Assembly (NCBI GenBank): GCA_023511475.1
Contig: JAIMBM010000014.1
Location: 1 to 15,602 of the forward strand
DNA from: Anaerolineae bacterium
Lineage (GTDB): Bacteria; Chloroflexota; Anaerolineae; SpSt-313
Reading direction: 5' to 3'
DNA length: 15,602 bases
In this document: positions 7,662-15,227 of the stretch, piece after piece
Layout of the letters: every line of letters begins with the position of its first letter
Numbering within the stretch: the first letter of the stretch is position 1
Made by a program: the position numbers and the translations under genes
Notes under the pieces: model-generated
What the model was told of the DNA's origin: nothing
The model's database searches: none
The model's input: only the letters and a program-made list of their open reading frames with translations

Positions 7662-9521
7662 ATGACCAACATCGTCTCCGCTCCGTCGCCGCGCGATATT
7701 GAAAGCGTCGGTGGCTTCCTTGGCCAGCGCTTCCATGCCAACCGCACCCGGCGCCTGAAGGACTGGGCGCTCTCGGAGCAGTTCATACGCCTGCATGAGC
7801 GCAAGCGCTACGATGACTGGTTCTGGATGGGCGAGCAGGTCGGCAAGTGGCTCGACGCCTCGGCCTATGCCGCGCTCATCGCCAGGGATGACGATCTCCT
7901 GCAGCGTGTCGAGGACGCCATCGAGCGCCTGGCCCGCAGCCAGGAGCCGGATGGCTACCTCGGCATCACCTCGCGCATCCACCGCAACCCGGTGCGCGGG
8001 ATGGAACTGTACGAGATGTACTATGTCCTCCACGGGCTGCTGGTCTGCGCGGAGCTCTTGGATAGCCGCGTTGCCCTGGAGATGGCGCGCCGCCTCGGCG
8101 AGTATATTATCCGGACGTGGGGCCCGGATCCCGGGCAGTTCCCGCTCGCCGGGCGCTTTCCCGGCAACGGCCACGATGGCGGCGAGGGGACCCTCATTCA
8201 CGAGCCCATAGTCCTCCTCGGCTCGCAGAGCGGAGATGAGCGCTTTGTGGCCTGGGGCGAGCGCACGCTCGCGCACTGGGACCGGTGGCTGGAGGCCTAT
8301 CCCGAGTCGATCCACACCTGCGGATACACGGCCATGAAGCAGTTCGCCGCCGGCGAGCGAGACGTCTACGAGCTGCGGGAGAACATCCACGCCCACACTT
8401 TCCATATGACGCTCCTGGGCGTGGCCGCCCTCCACAATGCGACTGGGAAGGCGGAGTACCGTGACGTGGTGCTCGGCTGTGTGGACCGCCTGGCCGAGGA
8501 GTGGATATTCCTGACGGGCGGCATGAGCTCCGACGAGCGCTATGTGCCGCGGCGCTACTACCATCCGCGGAACACCATCGAGGTCTGCCCGCAGCATACC
8601 TGGATACTGCTCCTGCATCAGGCGCTCGAGTGGACCGGCGAGGCCCGCTATGCCGCCGAGATCGAGCGCGACCTCTTTAACCATTTCCTGGCGGCCCAGC
8701 TTGCCGACGGCTCCAACTGGAGCTACTTCACGCCGCTCAACGGCCGGGCCACAGAGCCATCGGGGCCCAACTGCTGCAACGCCGCCGGCCATCGCATCGC
8801 CGGACGCATGCCGATCTACCTCTACGGCCTGCGCCACAACGGGCCCGCCGTGCTCCTCTACACCGAGAGCGAGGCCACCCTGCGCCCGGAGGGGCTGCCC
8901 GCCGTGCGTCTCAGGCAGGAGACGCGCTTCCCCTCCGATGGCGAGGTCGTCATCCACGTGAGCCCGGAGCAGCCCGCGTCATTCACCCTGCACCTACGCA
9001 TCCCGCCCTATGCACAGGGGGCAACGGCACGGGTCGGGTCCGGCGAGGCGATGGCGGCCGGAGCGGGCGAGTTCCTGACCATCGATCGGGAGTGGCACCC
9101 CGGCGACACCGTCCATCTCTCCTTGCCGCTGCTCCTGCGGGCCCAGGCGGGGGAGAGCCAGGTCGCCCTGATGAGGGGGCCGCTTGTCTACGCTCTGTTC
9201 CAGGATGCGCAGGCCGACCGCGTGGTCTTCCATGGTCGGCGGGGCCTCTTCCCGGCGGACTATAGGCTGGAGCTCGATCCCCAGAGGCCGGAGCGCCACG
9301 TCAACGAGGAGCCGGCGCCGGAGGGCCTCCTCGGTCCCGCGCTGCGGGTGCGGGCGCGCATCAGGGCGCGGGCGCCGGTGTTCAGCACGGCCCGGGCGAA
9401 CGCCGAGTTGCCGGGCTCGACCGACCAGGAGGTGGTGCTACTCCCCTTTGTGAACCAGGGGGCCATTTGCGGGGAATATCAGGTCTTTGTAGACTATAGG
9501 TACCGGCCCCCAGACCCTTGA
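7662..9521 (+). CDS. GH127 (DUF1680) beta-L-arabinofuranosidase
   Basis: A 619-residue glycoside hydrolase of the GH127 clan. The N-terminal two thirds look like the alpha-barrel catalytic domain (EPDGYLGI near 90, YEMYYVLHGL near 117-126), followed by beta-rich C-terminal domains. The unusual zinc-cysteine active site is visible: Glu307-x-Cys309 and the pair Cys371-Cys372, with Glu292 in the likely acid/base position. In B. longum HypBA1 the equivalents are Glu338, Cys340, Cys417 (nucleophile), Cys418 and Glu322 (recalled). HypBA1 removes L-arabinose from beta-Ara2 and from Ara-hydroxyproline. There is no signal peptide, so it acts on imported substrate. The ATG follows GGAGG by 10 nt. GH127 also includes other specificities, such as aceric-acid hydrolases, so the exact substrate is inferred from the GH51 gene and the hydroxyproline-type enzyme nearby. 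Confidence 0.88.
   Translation: MTNIVSAPSPRDIESVGGFLGQRFHANRTRRLKDWALSEQFIRLHERKRYDDWFWMGEQVGKWLDASAYAALIARDDDLLQRVEDAIERLARSQEPDGYLGITSRIHRNPVRGMELYEMYYVLHGLLVCAELLDSRVALEMARRLGEYIIRTWGPDPGQFPLAGRFPGNGHDGGEGTLIHEPIVLLGSQSGDERFVAWGERTLAHWDRWLEAYPESIHTCGYTAMKQFAAGERDVYELRENIHAHTFHMTLLGVAALHNATGKAEYRDVVLGCVDRLAEEWIFLTGGMSSDERYVPRRYYHPRNTIEVCPQHTWILLLHQALEWTGEARYAAEIERDLFNHFLAAQLADGSNWSYFTPLNGRATEPSGPNCCNAAGHRIAGRMPIYLYGLRHNGPAVLLYTESEATLRPEGLPAVRLRQETRFPSDGEVVIHVSPEQPASFTLHLRIPPYAQGATARVGSGEAMAAGAGEFLTIDREWHPGDTVHLSLPLLLRAQAGESQVALMRGPLVYALFQDAQADRVVFHGRRGLFPADYRLELDPQRPERHVNEEPAPEGLLGPALRVRARIRARAPVFSTARANAELPGSTDQEVVLLPFVNQGAICGEYQVFVDYRYRPPDP
9467..9495 (+). promoter_or_regulatory. Possible internal promoter before the GH51 gene
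   Basis: TTGCGG (9467-9472), a 17-bp spacer and TAGACT (9490-9495) lie inside the last codons of the GH127 gene, with the expected start near 9502, about 43 nt before the GH51 ATG. Alignment with the kinase promoter (321-354 against 9462-9495) gives 26 of 34 identical bases, including GCCAT just before the -35 box and GGGAAT partly inside the spacer. It would let the distal genes be expressed separately. As it lies in coding sequence, chance cannot be excluded. Confidence 0.4.
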
Positions 9522-9544
9522 CCTGATACCGAAGGAGAACCCGC

Positions 9545-11029
9545 ATGGCAACCTGCCGCATCATCGTCCATCCGAACGACTCGGTCGGCCTGATCAGCCC
9601 CTATCTCTACGGCCACTTTGCCGAGCATCTCGGCGCCTGCATCGATGGTGGCGTCTGGGTCGGGGAGGGATCCCCCATCCCCAACATCGGTGGCATCCGC
9701 CGCGACGTGGTCGAGGCGCTGAAGAGGATTCGCCCTCCCGTCCTGCGCTGGCCGGGCGGCTGCTTCGCCGACGACTATCACTGGCGGGATGGAATCGGTC
9801 CCCGCCACGCCCGTCCGCGCCGGGTGAACATCTGGTGGGGCGAGACGATCGAGTGCAACGAGTTCGGCACGCACGAGTTCATCCAGTTCTGCCGCCTGAT
9901 CGGTGCCGAGCCGTACATCTGCGGGAACGTGGGCTCGGGCTCGCCGCGCGAGCTGCGGGACTGGGTCGAGTACTGCAACTTTCCGGGGGGAACCACGTTA
10001 TCCGACGAGCGCGCTGCCAACGGCTCGCCCGAGCCGTTTGGGGTGCGCTTCTGGGGCGTCGGCAACGAGAACTGGGGCTGTGGCGGCCACTTTGTGCCAG
10101 AGGACTATGCCACCGAGTACCGCCGCTTCTCGACCTACCTGCGCGACTTGGGAGAGACGCCGCTCTACCTGATTGCCTGCGGCCCCTCCAGCAACGACCC
10201 GGAGTGGACGCGGCGCTTTTTCACCAAGCTTGGCAACTACCGTCGTATCCACGGCTTTGCCGCCCACTACTATTGCGGCACCGCCGGGACGGCAACCGAG
10301 TACACGCTCGAGCAGTGGTACGAGCTCATCCAGCGCGGCCTCCTGATGGAGCGGCTGATCGTGCAGCAGCGCGCCGTCATGGACGGCTTTGACCCCGACC
10401 GCAAGATCGGCCTGATCGTCGACGAGTGGGGCACCTGGCACCCGCCGACGCCCGGTCGGGATCCGCGGCACCTCTGGCAGCAGAACACCCTGCGGGACGC
10501 GCTGGTCGCCGCGGCCACGCTGGACATCTTTAACCGGCACGCGGACAAGGTGGTGATGGCCAACATCGCCCAGACGGTCAACGTCCTCCAGGCGATGATC
10601 CTGACCGAGGGCGAGCGGATGCTCACGACCCCGACGTACCACGTCTTTGACATGTACCAGGTCCATCAGGGGGCCCTGAGCCTGCGCGTGGGCTTTGAGG
10701 CCGACGACATCACCTGCAGCGCCGACGGCAAGGACATCCGCCTGCCCGGCCTCATGGGCTCGGCCTCGCGTCAGGGAAGCCGGCTAGCCCTGAGCGTCGT
10801 CAACCCCCATGCCATGAACCCGGCCGAGGCCACCATCGAGCTTCCGGGAGCGCGCTGTCGGATCGACACCGCGACCGTCCTCACGCACGCCGACCTCAAG
10901 GCGCACAACACCTTTGACGCGCCGGAGCGGGTCAAGCCGACCGTCACGCACCTCTCCCTCGAGGGGAGCCAGGTCCGCTACACCTTTGCGCCGGCCTCGG
11001 TCACGGTGCTGGAGGGGGAGCTGGTGTAG
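9545..11029 (+). CDS. abfA: GH51 alpha-L-arabinofuranosidase
   Basis: A 494-residue retaining alpha-L-arabinofuranosidase that removes terminal alpha-L-arabinofuranose from oligosaccharides. The GH51 hallmarks are clear: YGHFAEHLG near the N-terminus, LRWPGGCFADDYHW, the acid/base Glu175 in GNENWGCGG and the nucleophile Glu294 in VDEWGTW. These two positions equal the numbering I recall for Geobacillus stearothermophilus AbfA (Glu175, Glu294; about 502 residues), so the protein is full length. The C-terminal beta domain follows (LSVVNPHAMNP and on). There is no signal peptide, so it is cytoplasmic. The ATG has AAGGAG 7 nt upstream and lies 23 bp after the GH127 stop. Next to a beta-L-arabinofuranosidase it would remove the alpha-linked cap that blocks beta-linked arabinosides. 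Confidence 0.95.
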   Translation: MATCRIIVHPNDSVGLISPYLYGHFAEHLGACIDGGVWVGEGSPIPNIGGIRRDVVEALKRIRPPVLRWPGGCFADDYHWRDGIGPRHARPRRVNIWWGETIECNEFGTHEFIQFCRLIGAEPYICGNVGSGSPRELRDWVEYCNFPGGTTLSDERAANGSPEPFGVRFWGVGNENWGCGGHFVPEDYATEYRRFSTYLRDLGETPLYLIACGPSSNDPEWTRRFFTKLGNYRRIHGFAAHYYCGTAGTATEYTLEQWYELIQRGLLMERLIVQQRAVMDGFDPDRKIGLIVDEWGTWHPPTPGRDPRHLWQQNTLRDALVAAATLDIFNRHADKVVMANIAQTVNVLQAMILTEGERMLTTPTYHVFDMYQVHQGALSLRVGFEADDITCSADGKDIRLPGLMGSASRQGSRLALSVVNPHAMNPAEATIELPGARCRIDTATVLTHADLKAHNTFDAPERVKPTVTHLSLEGSQVRYTFAPASVTVLEGELV

Positions 11030-11241
11030 CGGGCTTGTCCGCCGGTGTCGGCGGGTCCGCTTCTCCGCGTGGGGAGACCCCCTACCGTTCCCCCGAAACG
11101 GGGGAACAGGACGCCAGCATCGGCTACAGCCAGTTGGCCGCAGAAGGCGAGGCAGGCCTATCCCCCCGTCTCGGCGGGACGGTGGGGGGGTCCGCCCGGC
11201 AGCCCGATGCCGAGGCACGACCAGTCACCAGAGAGGAACCC
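11030..11241 (+). promoter_or_regulatory. Hairpin-rich gap between the GH51 and peptidase genes
   Basis: This 212-bp gap holds no gene. It contains CCGCCG/CGGCGG (11039-11044 and 11049-11054), a perfect 9-bp stem with a three-base loop (GTTCCCCCG at 11087-11095 against CGGGGGAAC at 11099-11107), and a C-run/G-run stem (11162-11170 against 11178-11187 with one bulged T). The motif TCGGCGGG occurs twice (11048 and 11171). No T-run follows any stem. They may attenuate or protect the message between the hydrolase and peptidase parts of the cluster. I see no clear promoter. Confidence 0.45.
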
Positions 11242-12624
11242 ATGATAGACCCACATGGCTCCCGGGCCTCATCCGAGCGCCGGGCGGCCTTTCCTCCGGA
11301 AGAGTTCATCGAGCGCCGCGAGCGCCTCTTCGAGGCCATCGGCAACGATGGCTACGCCCTGCTGCAGGGTGCCCCGCCGCCGCGCGGCTACGTCGTCTTT
11401 CGCCAGACCAACGAGTTCTACTACTGCTCGGGCCTCGAGACCCCCGGCGCTTACCTGCTCCTCAAGGGCCCGGAGCACCGGGCTGCCCTGTACCTGCCCT
11501 TCCGTGGCAAGGCTGCCCTCGAGGAGGGTGCAGCTCCGGGAGCGGAGGATGGCGAGCTGGTGCGAGCCATCACCGGCGCCGACCAGGTCCACGGCCTCGA
11601 GCGGCTCTGGGAGCATCTTGCCGAGGCGCGGATCGTCTACACTCCGCACGCACCCGCTGAGCTGCGGGGCGGAACCCGTCACGACCTGCTCCTCGCCGAC
11701 CGGCAGGTCGCCCTCGATCCGTGGGATGGCCTCCCTTCGCGGGAGCAGCGGCTCATCGCCCTCCTGCGTACCCGGCTGCCGCGGGCTGAGGTCCGCGACC
11801 TGACGCCGATCCTCGACGAGATGCGCTCGGTCAAGAGCCCGCGGGAGGTCGCCGTGATGCGGCGCGCGGGGCAGCTCGCGGCGCAGGCGGTGCGCGAGGC
11901 GATGCGGGTGACACGGGCCGGCCTCCGCGAGTACTAGCTCGGCGCCCTCGCCAGCTACATCTACCTGGTCAACGGCGCAAAGGGCGAGGGCTACCGGCCT
12001 ATCATCGCCAGCGGCGAGAACATCTGGCACACCCACTACTTCCGCAACGACGGGGTCCTGAAGGATGGCGACCTCGTGCTCATGGACGTGGCTCCCGAGT
12101 GTCACTATTACACCAGCGACATCGGCCGCATGTGGCCGGTGAGCGGGGTATATGCGCCCCGGCAGCGAGAGCTCTACGGCTTCATGGTCGAGTATCACGA
12201 GGCCCTCCTCGCGCGCCTCCGGCCGGGGGTGATGCCGGATCAGGTCATGGACGAGGCCGCCGCCGCGATGCGCGGCGTGTGGGAGCGCTGGCCCTTCTCC
12301 AAGGAAGTCTACCGGGAGGCTGCCCGCCGGACGCTCGAGTTCCGCGGACATCTCTCCCATCCCGTCGGCATGGCCGTGCACGACGACGGCGACTATCGGC
12401 AGCGGCCGCTCCTGCCGGGCACCGTCTTTACCGTGGACCCGCAGATGTGGGTCCCGGAGGAAAAGCTGTACATTCGCGTGGAGGACTGCGTCGCCATCAC
12501 AGAGGAGGGCGTCGAGGTCCTCACCACCGGTGCGCCGCTCGAGCTGGCCGACGTCGAGGCGCTCATGGCGGACGAGAGGGCGGAGCTGCCGTACCAAGAG
12601 GACTGGGGCCTCCCCGGCTCATGA
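11242..12624 (+). pseudogene. M24 Xaa-Pro-type peptidase, interrupted by an in-frame TAG
   Basis: One continuous frame of 460 codons matches a metallopeptidase of family M24 (aminopeptidase P/prolidase), but codon 232 (11935-11937) is TAG. The family context GLREY-stop-LGALASY suggests a Glu codon GAG changed to TAG by one base. Before it lies the N-terminal creatinase-type domain (RQTNEFYYCSGLETPGAYLL); after it the catalytic domain with metal ligands Asp282 (LMDVAPE), Asp293 (TSDIGR), His373 (SHPVGM) and Glu414 (RVEDC). The fifth ligand, usually Glu in TVEPG, is Asp399 in FTVDPQMW. Such enzymes cleave X-Pro, and some cleave X-hydroxyproline. The ATG at 11242 has GAGAGG 5 nt upstream. The second half has no credible start of its own, so as written the gene gives only a 231-residue fragment. 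The rest looks well preserved, which suggests a very recent mutation, a sequencing error, or less likely recoding. Confidence 0.85.
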
Positions 12625-12642
12625 AAGTGAGGCATGGAGCCC

Positions 12643-15009
12643 ATGGCCATCAGTGAACGCGTCGCCCGGCTGAGGCAGCAGAGCCTGGAGGCGGTGCCAA
12701 CGCTGTCGACCGAGCGGGCAGAGCTCATGACCGAGTTCTACCGGCAGAATCAGGAGCTCATGTCCGCCCCGATGCGGCGCGCCCTGGCCTTCCGCTACCT
12801 CCTGGAGCACAAGGCGATCTCCATCTACGAAGGCGAGCTTATCGTCGGCGAGAAGGGGCCCGCTCCCAAGGCGGCACCGACCTACCCGGAGCTGTGCTGC
12901 CACAGCCTCGAGGACCTGGAGATTCTCAACTCGCGCGAAAAGGTCTCGTTCAAGGTCAGTGAGCAGGCACGACAGGTGTACCGGGATGTGATCATCCCCT
13001 TCTGGCGCGGCAGGACGATGCGCGAACTGATCTTCCGCGAGATGACGGAGGAGTGGAAGGCTGCCTACGAGGCCGGCGTTTTCACCGAGTTCATGGAGCA
13101 GCGCTCCCCCGGCCACACCGTCCTCGACGGCAAGACCTACCGCAAGGGGATGCTCGACTTTATCCGAGAGATCGATCAGGCCCTCGCCCGGCTCGACTAC
13201 CTGAACGACCCAGAGGCCTATGCCCGGCAGGAAGAGCTCAAGGCCATGCGCATCTGCGCCGAGGCGCTGATCCGCTTTGCAGCCCGCTATGCGGCTCTCG
13301 CGCGCCGGCTCGCTGACGAGGCCGATGACCCGAAGCGCCGACAGGAGCTGGAGCGTATCGCCGAGGTCTGCAGCCACGTCCCGGCCCACGCTCCGCGCGA
13401 CTTTTGGGAGGCGCTGCAGTACTACTGGTTCGTGCACCTTGGGGTCACGATCGAGCTGAACCCCTGGGACGCCTTCAGCCCGGGCAAGCTGGACCAGCAC
13501 CTGTATCCCTTCTACAAGAAGGGTCTCGAGGAGGGCACGCTCACCCGGGATCAGGCGCAAGAGCTCTTGCAGTGCCTCTGGGTCAAGTTCAACAACCAGC
13601 CCGCCCCGCCCAAGGTCGGCGTGACGGCGGCGGAGAGCGGCACCTACACCGACTTTGCCCAGATCAATCTCGGCGGCATCCGCGACGATGGGTCCGATGG
13701 CGTCAACGAGGTCACCTATCTGATCCTTGATGTGGTCGAGGAGATGCGTCTCGTCCAGCCGAGTGCCTCCATCCATGTGAGCATCAAGAACCCCGACCGG
13801 TTCATCGAGCGCGCGGGGCGGATCATCCGCACCGGCTTTGGGCAGCCGTCGGTCTTTAACTCGGACGTCGTCGTGCAAGAGCTCCTGCGGCAGGGCAAGA
13901 CGATCCTGGATGCCCGCCAGGGTGGCACCAGCGGCTGTGTGGAGACCGGGGCCTTCGGCAAGGAGAACTATAACCTGACGGGCTACCTCAACATGCCCAA
14001 GATTCTCGAGCTGACCCTCAACGACGGCGTCGACCCCCGCACCGGCCGGCGCATCGGCCTCGAGACCGGGGATCCGGAGCAGTTCCAGAGCTTTGATGGG
14101 CTGTTCCAGGCCTACGCCAGGCAGCTGCGCTACTTCGTGGACGTCAAGATCCGCGGCAACAACGTCATCGAGCGGCTCTATGCCCGGTACATGCCGGCGC
14201 CCTTCCTCTCCCTGCTCATCGACGACTGCATCGCCAAGGGGAAGGACTATCACGACGGCGGCGCCCGCTACAACACCTCCTATATCCAGGGGGTTGGCCT
14301 CGGCACCATGGCCGATGCCCTCACGGCCATCGAGTACCACGTCTTCGACCAGCGCACCTTCACCATGGGTGACCTGTTGCAGGCGCTGCGGGACGACTTT
14401 CGGGCCCACGAGGCAATGCGCCTGCAGCTCCTCAACCGCACGCCCCGCTATGGCAACGACGACGACCGGGCCGATGCCAACATGGTGCGGGCCTTCGAGG
14501 CCTACTACCAGGCCATCGATGGGCGCCCGAACACCCGCGGTGGCCGCTACTGCATCAACCTGCTGCCGACGACCGTGCACGTGTACTTTGGCTCGGTCAC
14601 CGGCGCGACACCCGATGGACGGCGCGCTGGCGCCCCCCTGTCGGAGGGCATCTCCCCCGTCCAGGGCGCAGACCGGCGCGGGCCGACGGCGGTCATCCGC
14701 TCGGTCGCCAAGATGGACCACGTCCGCACCGGGGGCACGCTCCTCAACCAAAAGCTCACCCCGCAGCTCCTCAGGACCGACGAGGACCTGCGGAACCTTG
14801 TCCACCTGATCAGGACCTACTTTGCCCTTGGCGGCCACCACATCCAGTTCAACGTCGTCAGCGCCGATACCCTGCGCGCTGCTCAGGCTAACCCCGAAGC
14901 CTACCGGGACCTGATCGTGCGCGTCGCGGGCTACAGCGACTACTTCTGCGACCTCAGCCGCACGCTGCAGGATGAGATCATCGCCCGCACCGAGCATACG
15001 AGCTTCTAA
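12643..15009 (+). CDS. hypD: Glycyl radical enzyme, probable trans-4-hydroxy-L-proline dehydratase
   Basis: A 788-residue glycyl radical enzyme with the thiyl Cys432 in GGTSGCVETGAFG and the radical Gly763 in RVAGYSDYF. Residues I recall from the C. difficile HypD active site (His160, Asp278, Ser334, Phe340, Cys434, Glu436, Tyr450, Thr645, Gly765; 789 residues) are all found here at a constant offset of -2: His158, Asp276, Ser332, Phe338, Cys432, Glu434, Tyr448, Thr643, Gly763. HypD dehydrates hydroxyproline to 1-pyrroline-5-carboxylate in anaerobes. ATG 12643 is preferred because GTGAGG lies 10 nt upstream; ATG 12634 would leave only 1 nt. It starts 18 bp after the peptidase stop. The required radical-SAM activase is not in the window, which is unusual. 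Other dehydratases of the family (glycerol, propanediol, choline lyase) fit the residues less well. Confidence 0.82.
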   Translation: MAISERVARLRQQSLEAVPTLSTERAELMTEFYRQNQELMSAPMRRALAFRYLLEHKAISIYEGELIVGEKGPAPKAAPTYPELCCHSLEDLEILNSREKVSFKVSEQARQVYRDVIIPFWRGRTMRELIFREMTEEWKAAYEAGVFTEFMEQRSPGHTVLDGKTYRKGMLDFIREIDQALARLDYLNDPEAYARQEELKAMRICAEALIRFAARYAALARRLADEADDPKRRQELERIAEVCSHVPAHAPRDFWEALQYYWFVHLGVTIELNPWDAFSPGKLDQHLYPFYKKGLEEGTLTRDQAQELLQCLWVKFNNQPAPPKVGVTAAESGTYTDFAQINLGGIRDDGSDGVNEVTYLILDVVEEMRLVQPSASIHVSIKNPDRFIERAGRIIRTGFGQPSVFNSDVVVQELLRQGKTILDARQGGTSGCVETGAFGKENYNLTGYLNMPKILELTLNDGVDPRTGRRIGLETGDPEQFQSFDGLFQAYARQLRYFVDVKIRGNNVIERLYARYMPAPFLSLLIDDCIAKGKDYHDGGARYNTSYIQGVGLGTMADALTAIEYHVFDQRTFTMGDLLQALRDDFRAHEAMRLQLLNRTPRYGNDDDRADANMVRAFEAYYQAIDGRPNTRGGRYCINLLPTTVHVYFGSVTGATPDGRRAGAPLSEGISPVQGADRRGPTAVIRSVAKMDHVRTGGTLLNQKLTPQLLRTDEDLRNLVHLIRTYFALGGHHIQFNVVSADTLRAAQANPEAYRDLIVRVAGYSDYFCDLSRTLQDEIIARTEHTSF

Positions 15010-15227
15010 ATAGAGCGCACGCATTCAGCCACAATCTGATACGGGCGTAGGAAATTACCTGCTGTTTAGAGCGGAGGGCGGACGGATAAGTCACAATCCT
15101 GGCTTTGCTCCAACGGGGTGAGAGAAGCTCCTCTCACACCGATCACTCCCTCGTTGGGCGAATGGAACAGTTCTCGCTTTGCACTTTACACCCGTCAGAG
15201 AAACAGGAAGAGAAAACTACTTGTGCT
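15010..15227. other. AT-richer gap with no gene
   Basis: G+C drops visibly directly behind the stop codon of the glycyl radical enzyme gene. The 218 bp contain no plausible coding frame. One nested inverted repeat is present (15110-15157). I see no clear terminator for either flanking gene, though the nested stem could serve one. The abrupt change marks a possible junction. Confidence 0.55.
15110..15157. other. Nested inverted repeat
   Basis: Inner arms GTGAGAG (15118-15124) and CTCTCAC (15131-15137) enclose six bases. Outer arms CCAACG (15110-15115) and CGTTGG (15152-15157) enclose the inner stem. The two stems are joined by 2 unpaired bases on the left and 14 on the right. This could be a bidirectional terminator without T-run, a structured RNA remnant or a mobile-element end. 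It is not recognised. Confidence 0.4.

Noticed and set aside
11935..11937. TAG as a pyrrolysine codon
   Set aside because: The family position is an ordinary Glu outside the metal site, and a single GAG to TAG change explains it; no pyl genes are visible in the window.
12076..12624. Second half of the M24 gene as an independent gene starting at ATG 12076
   Set aside because: No ribosome binding site precedes it, it would lack the first part of the catalytic fold, and the same frame is family-like from 11938 onward.
12643..15009. Pyruvate formate-lyase, glycerol dehydratase or choline TMA-lyase
   Set aside because: A single Cys in GCVE excludes the Cys-Cys pair of pyruvate formate-lyase, and the surrounding residues match recalled HypD positions, including Thr643 and Tyr448, better than the other dehydratases.
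12619..15024. Very long open frame on the minus strand across the glycyl radical enzyme gene
   Set aside because: It is an antisense shadow caused by GC-rich codon bias; its translation matches no family I know, while the plus strand has clear catalytic motifs.
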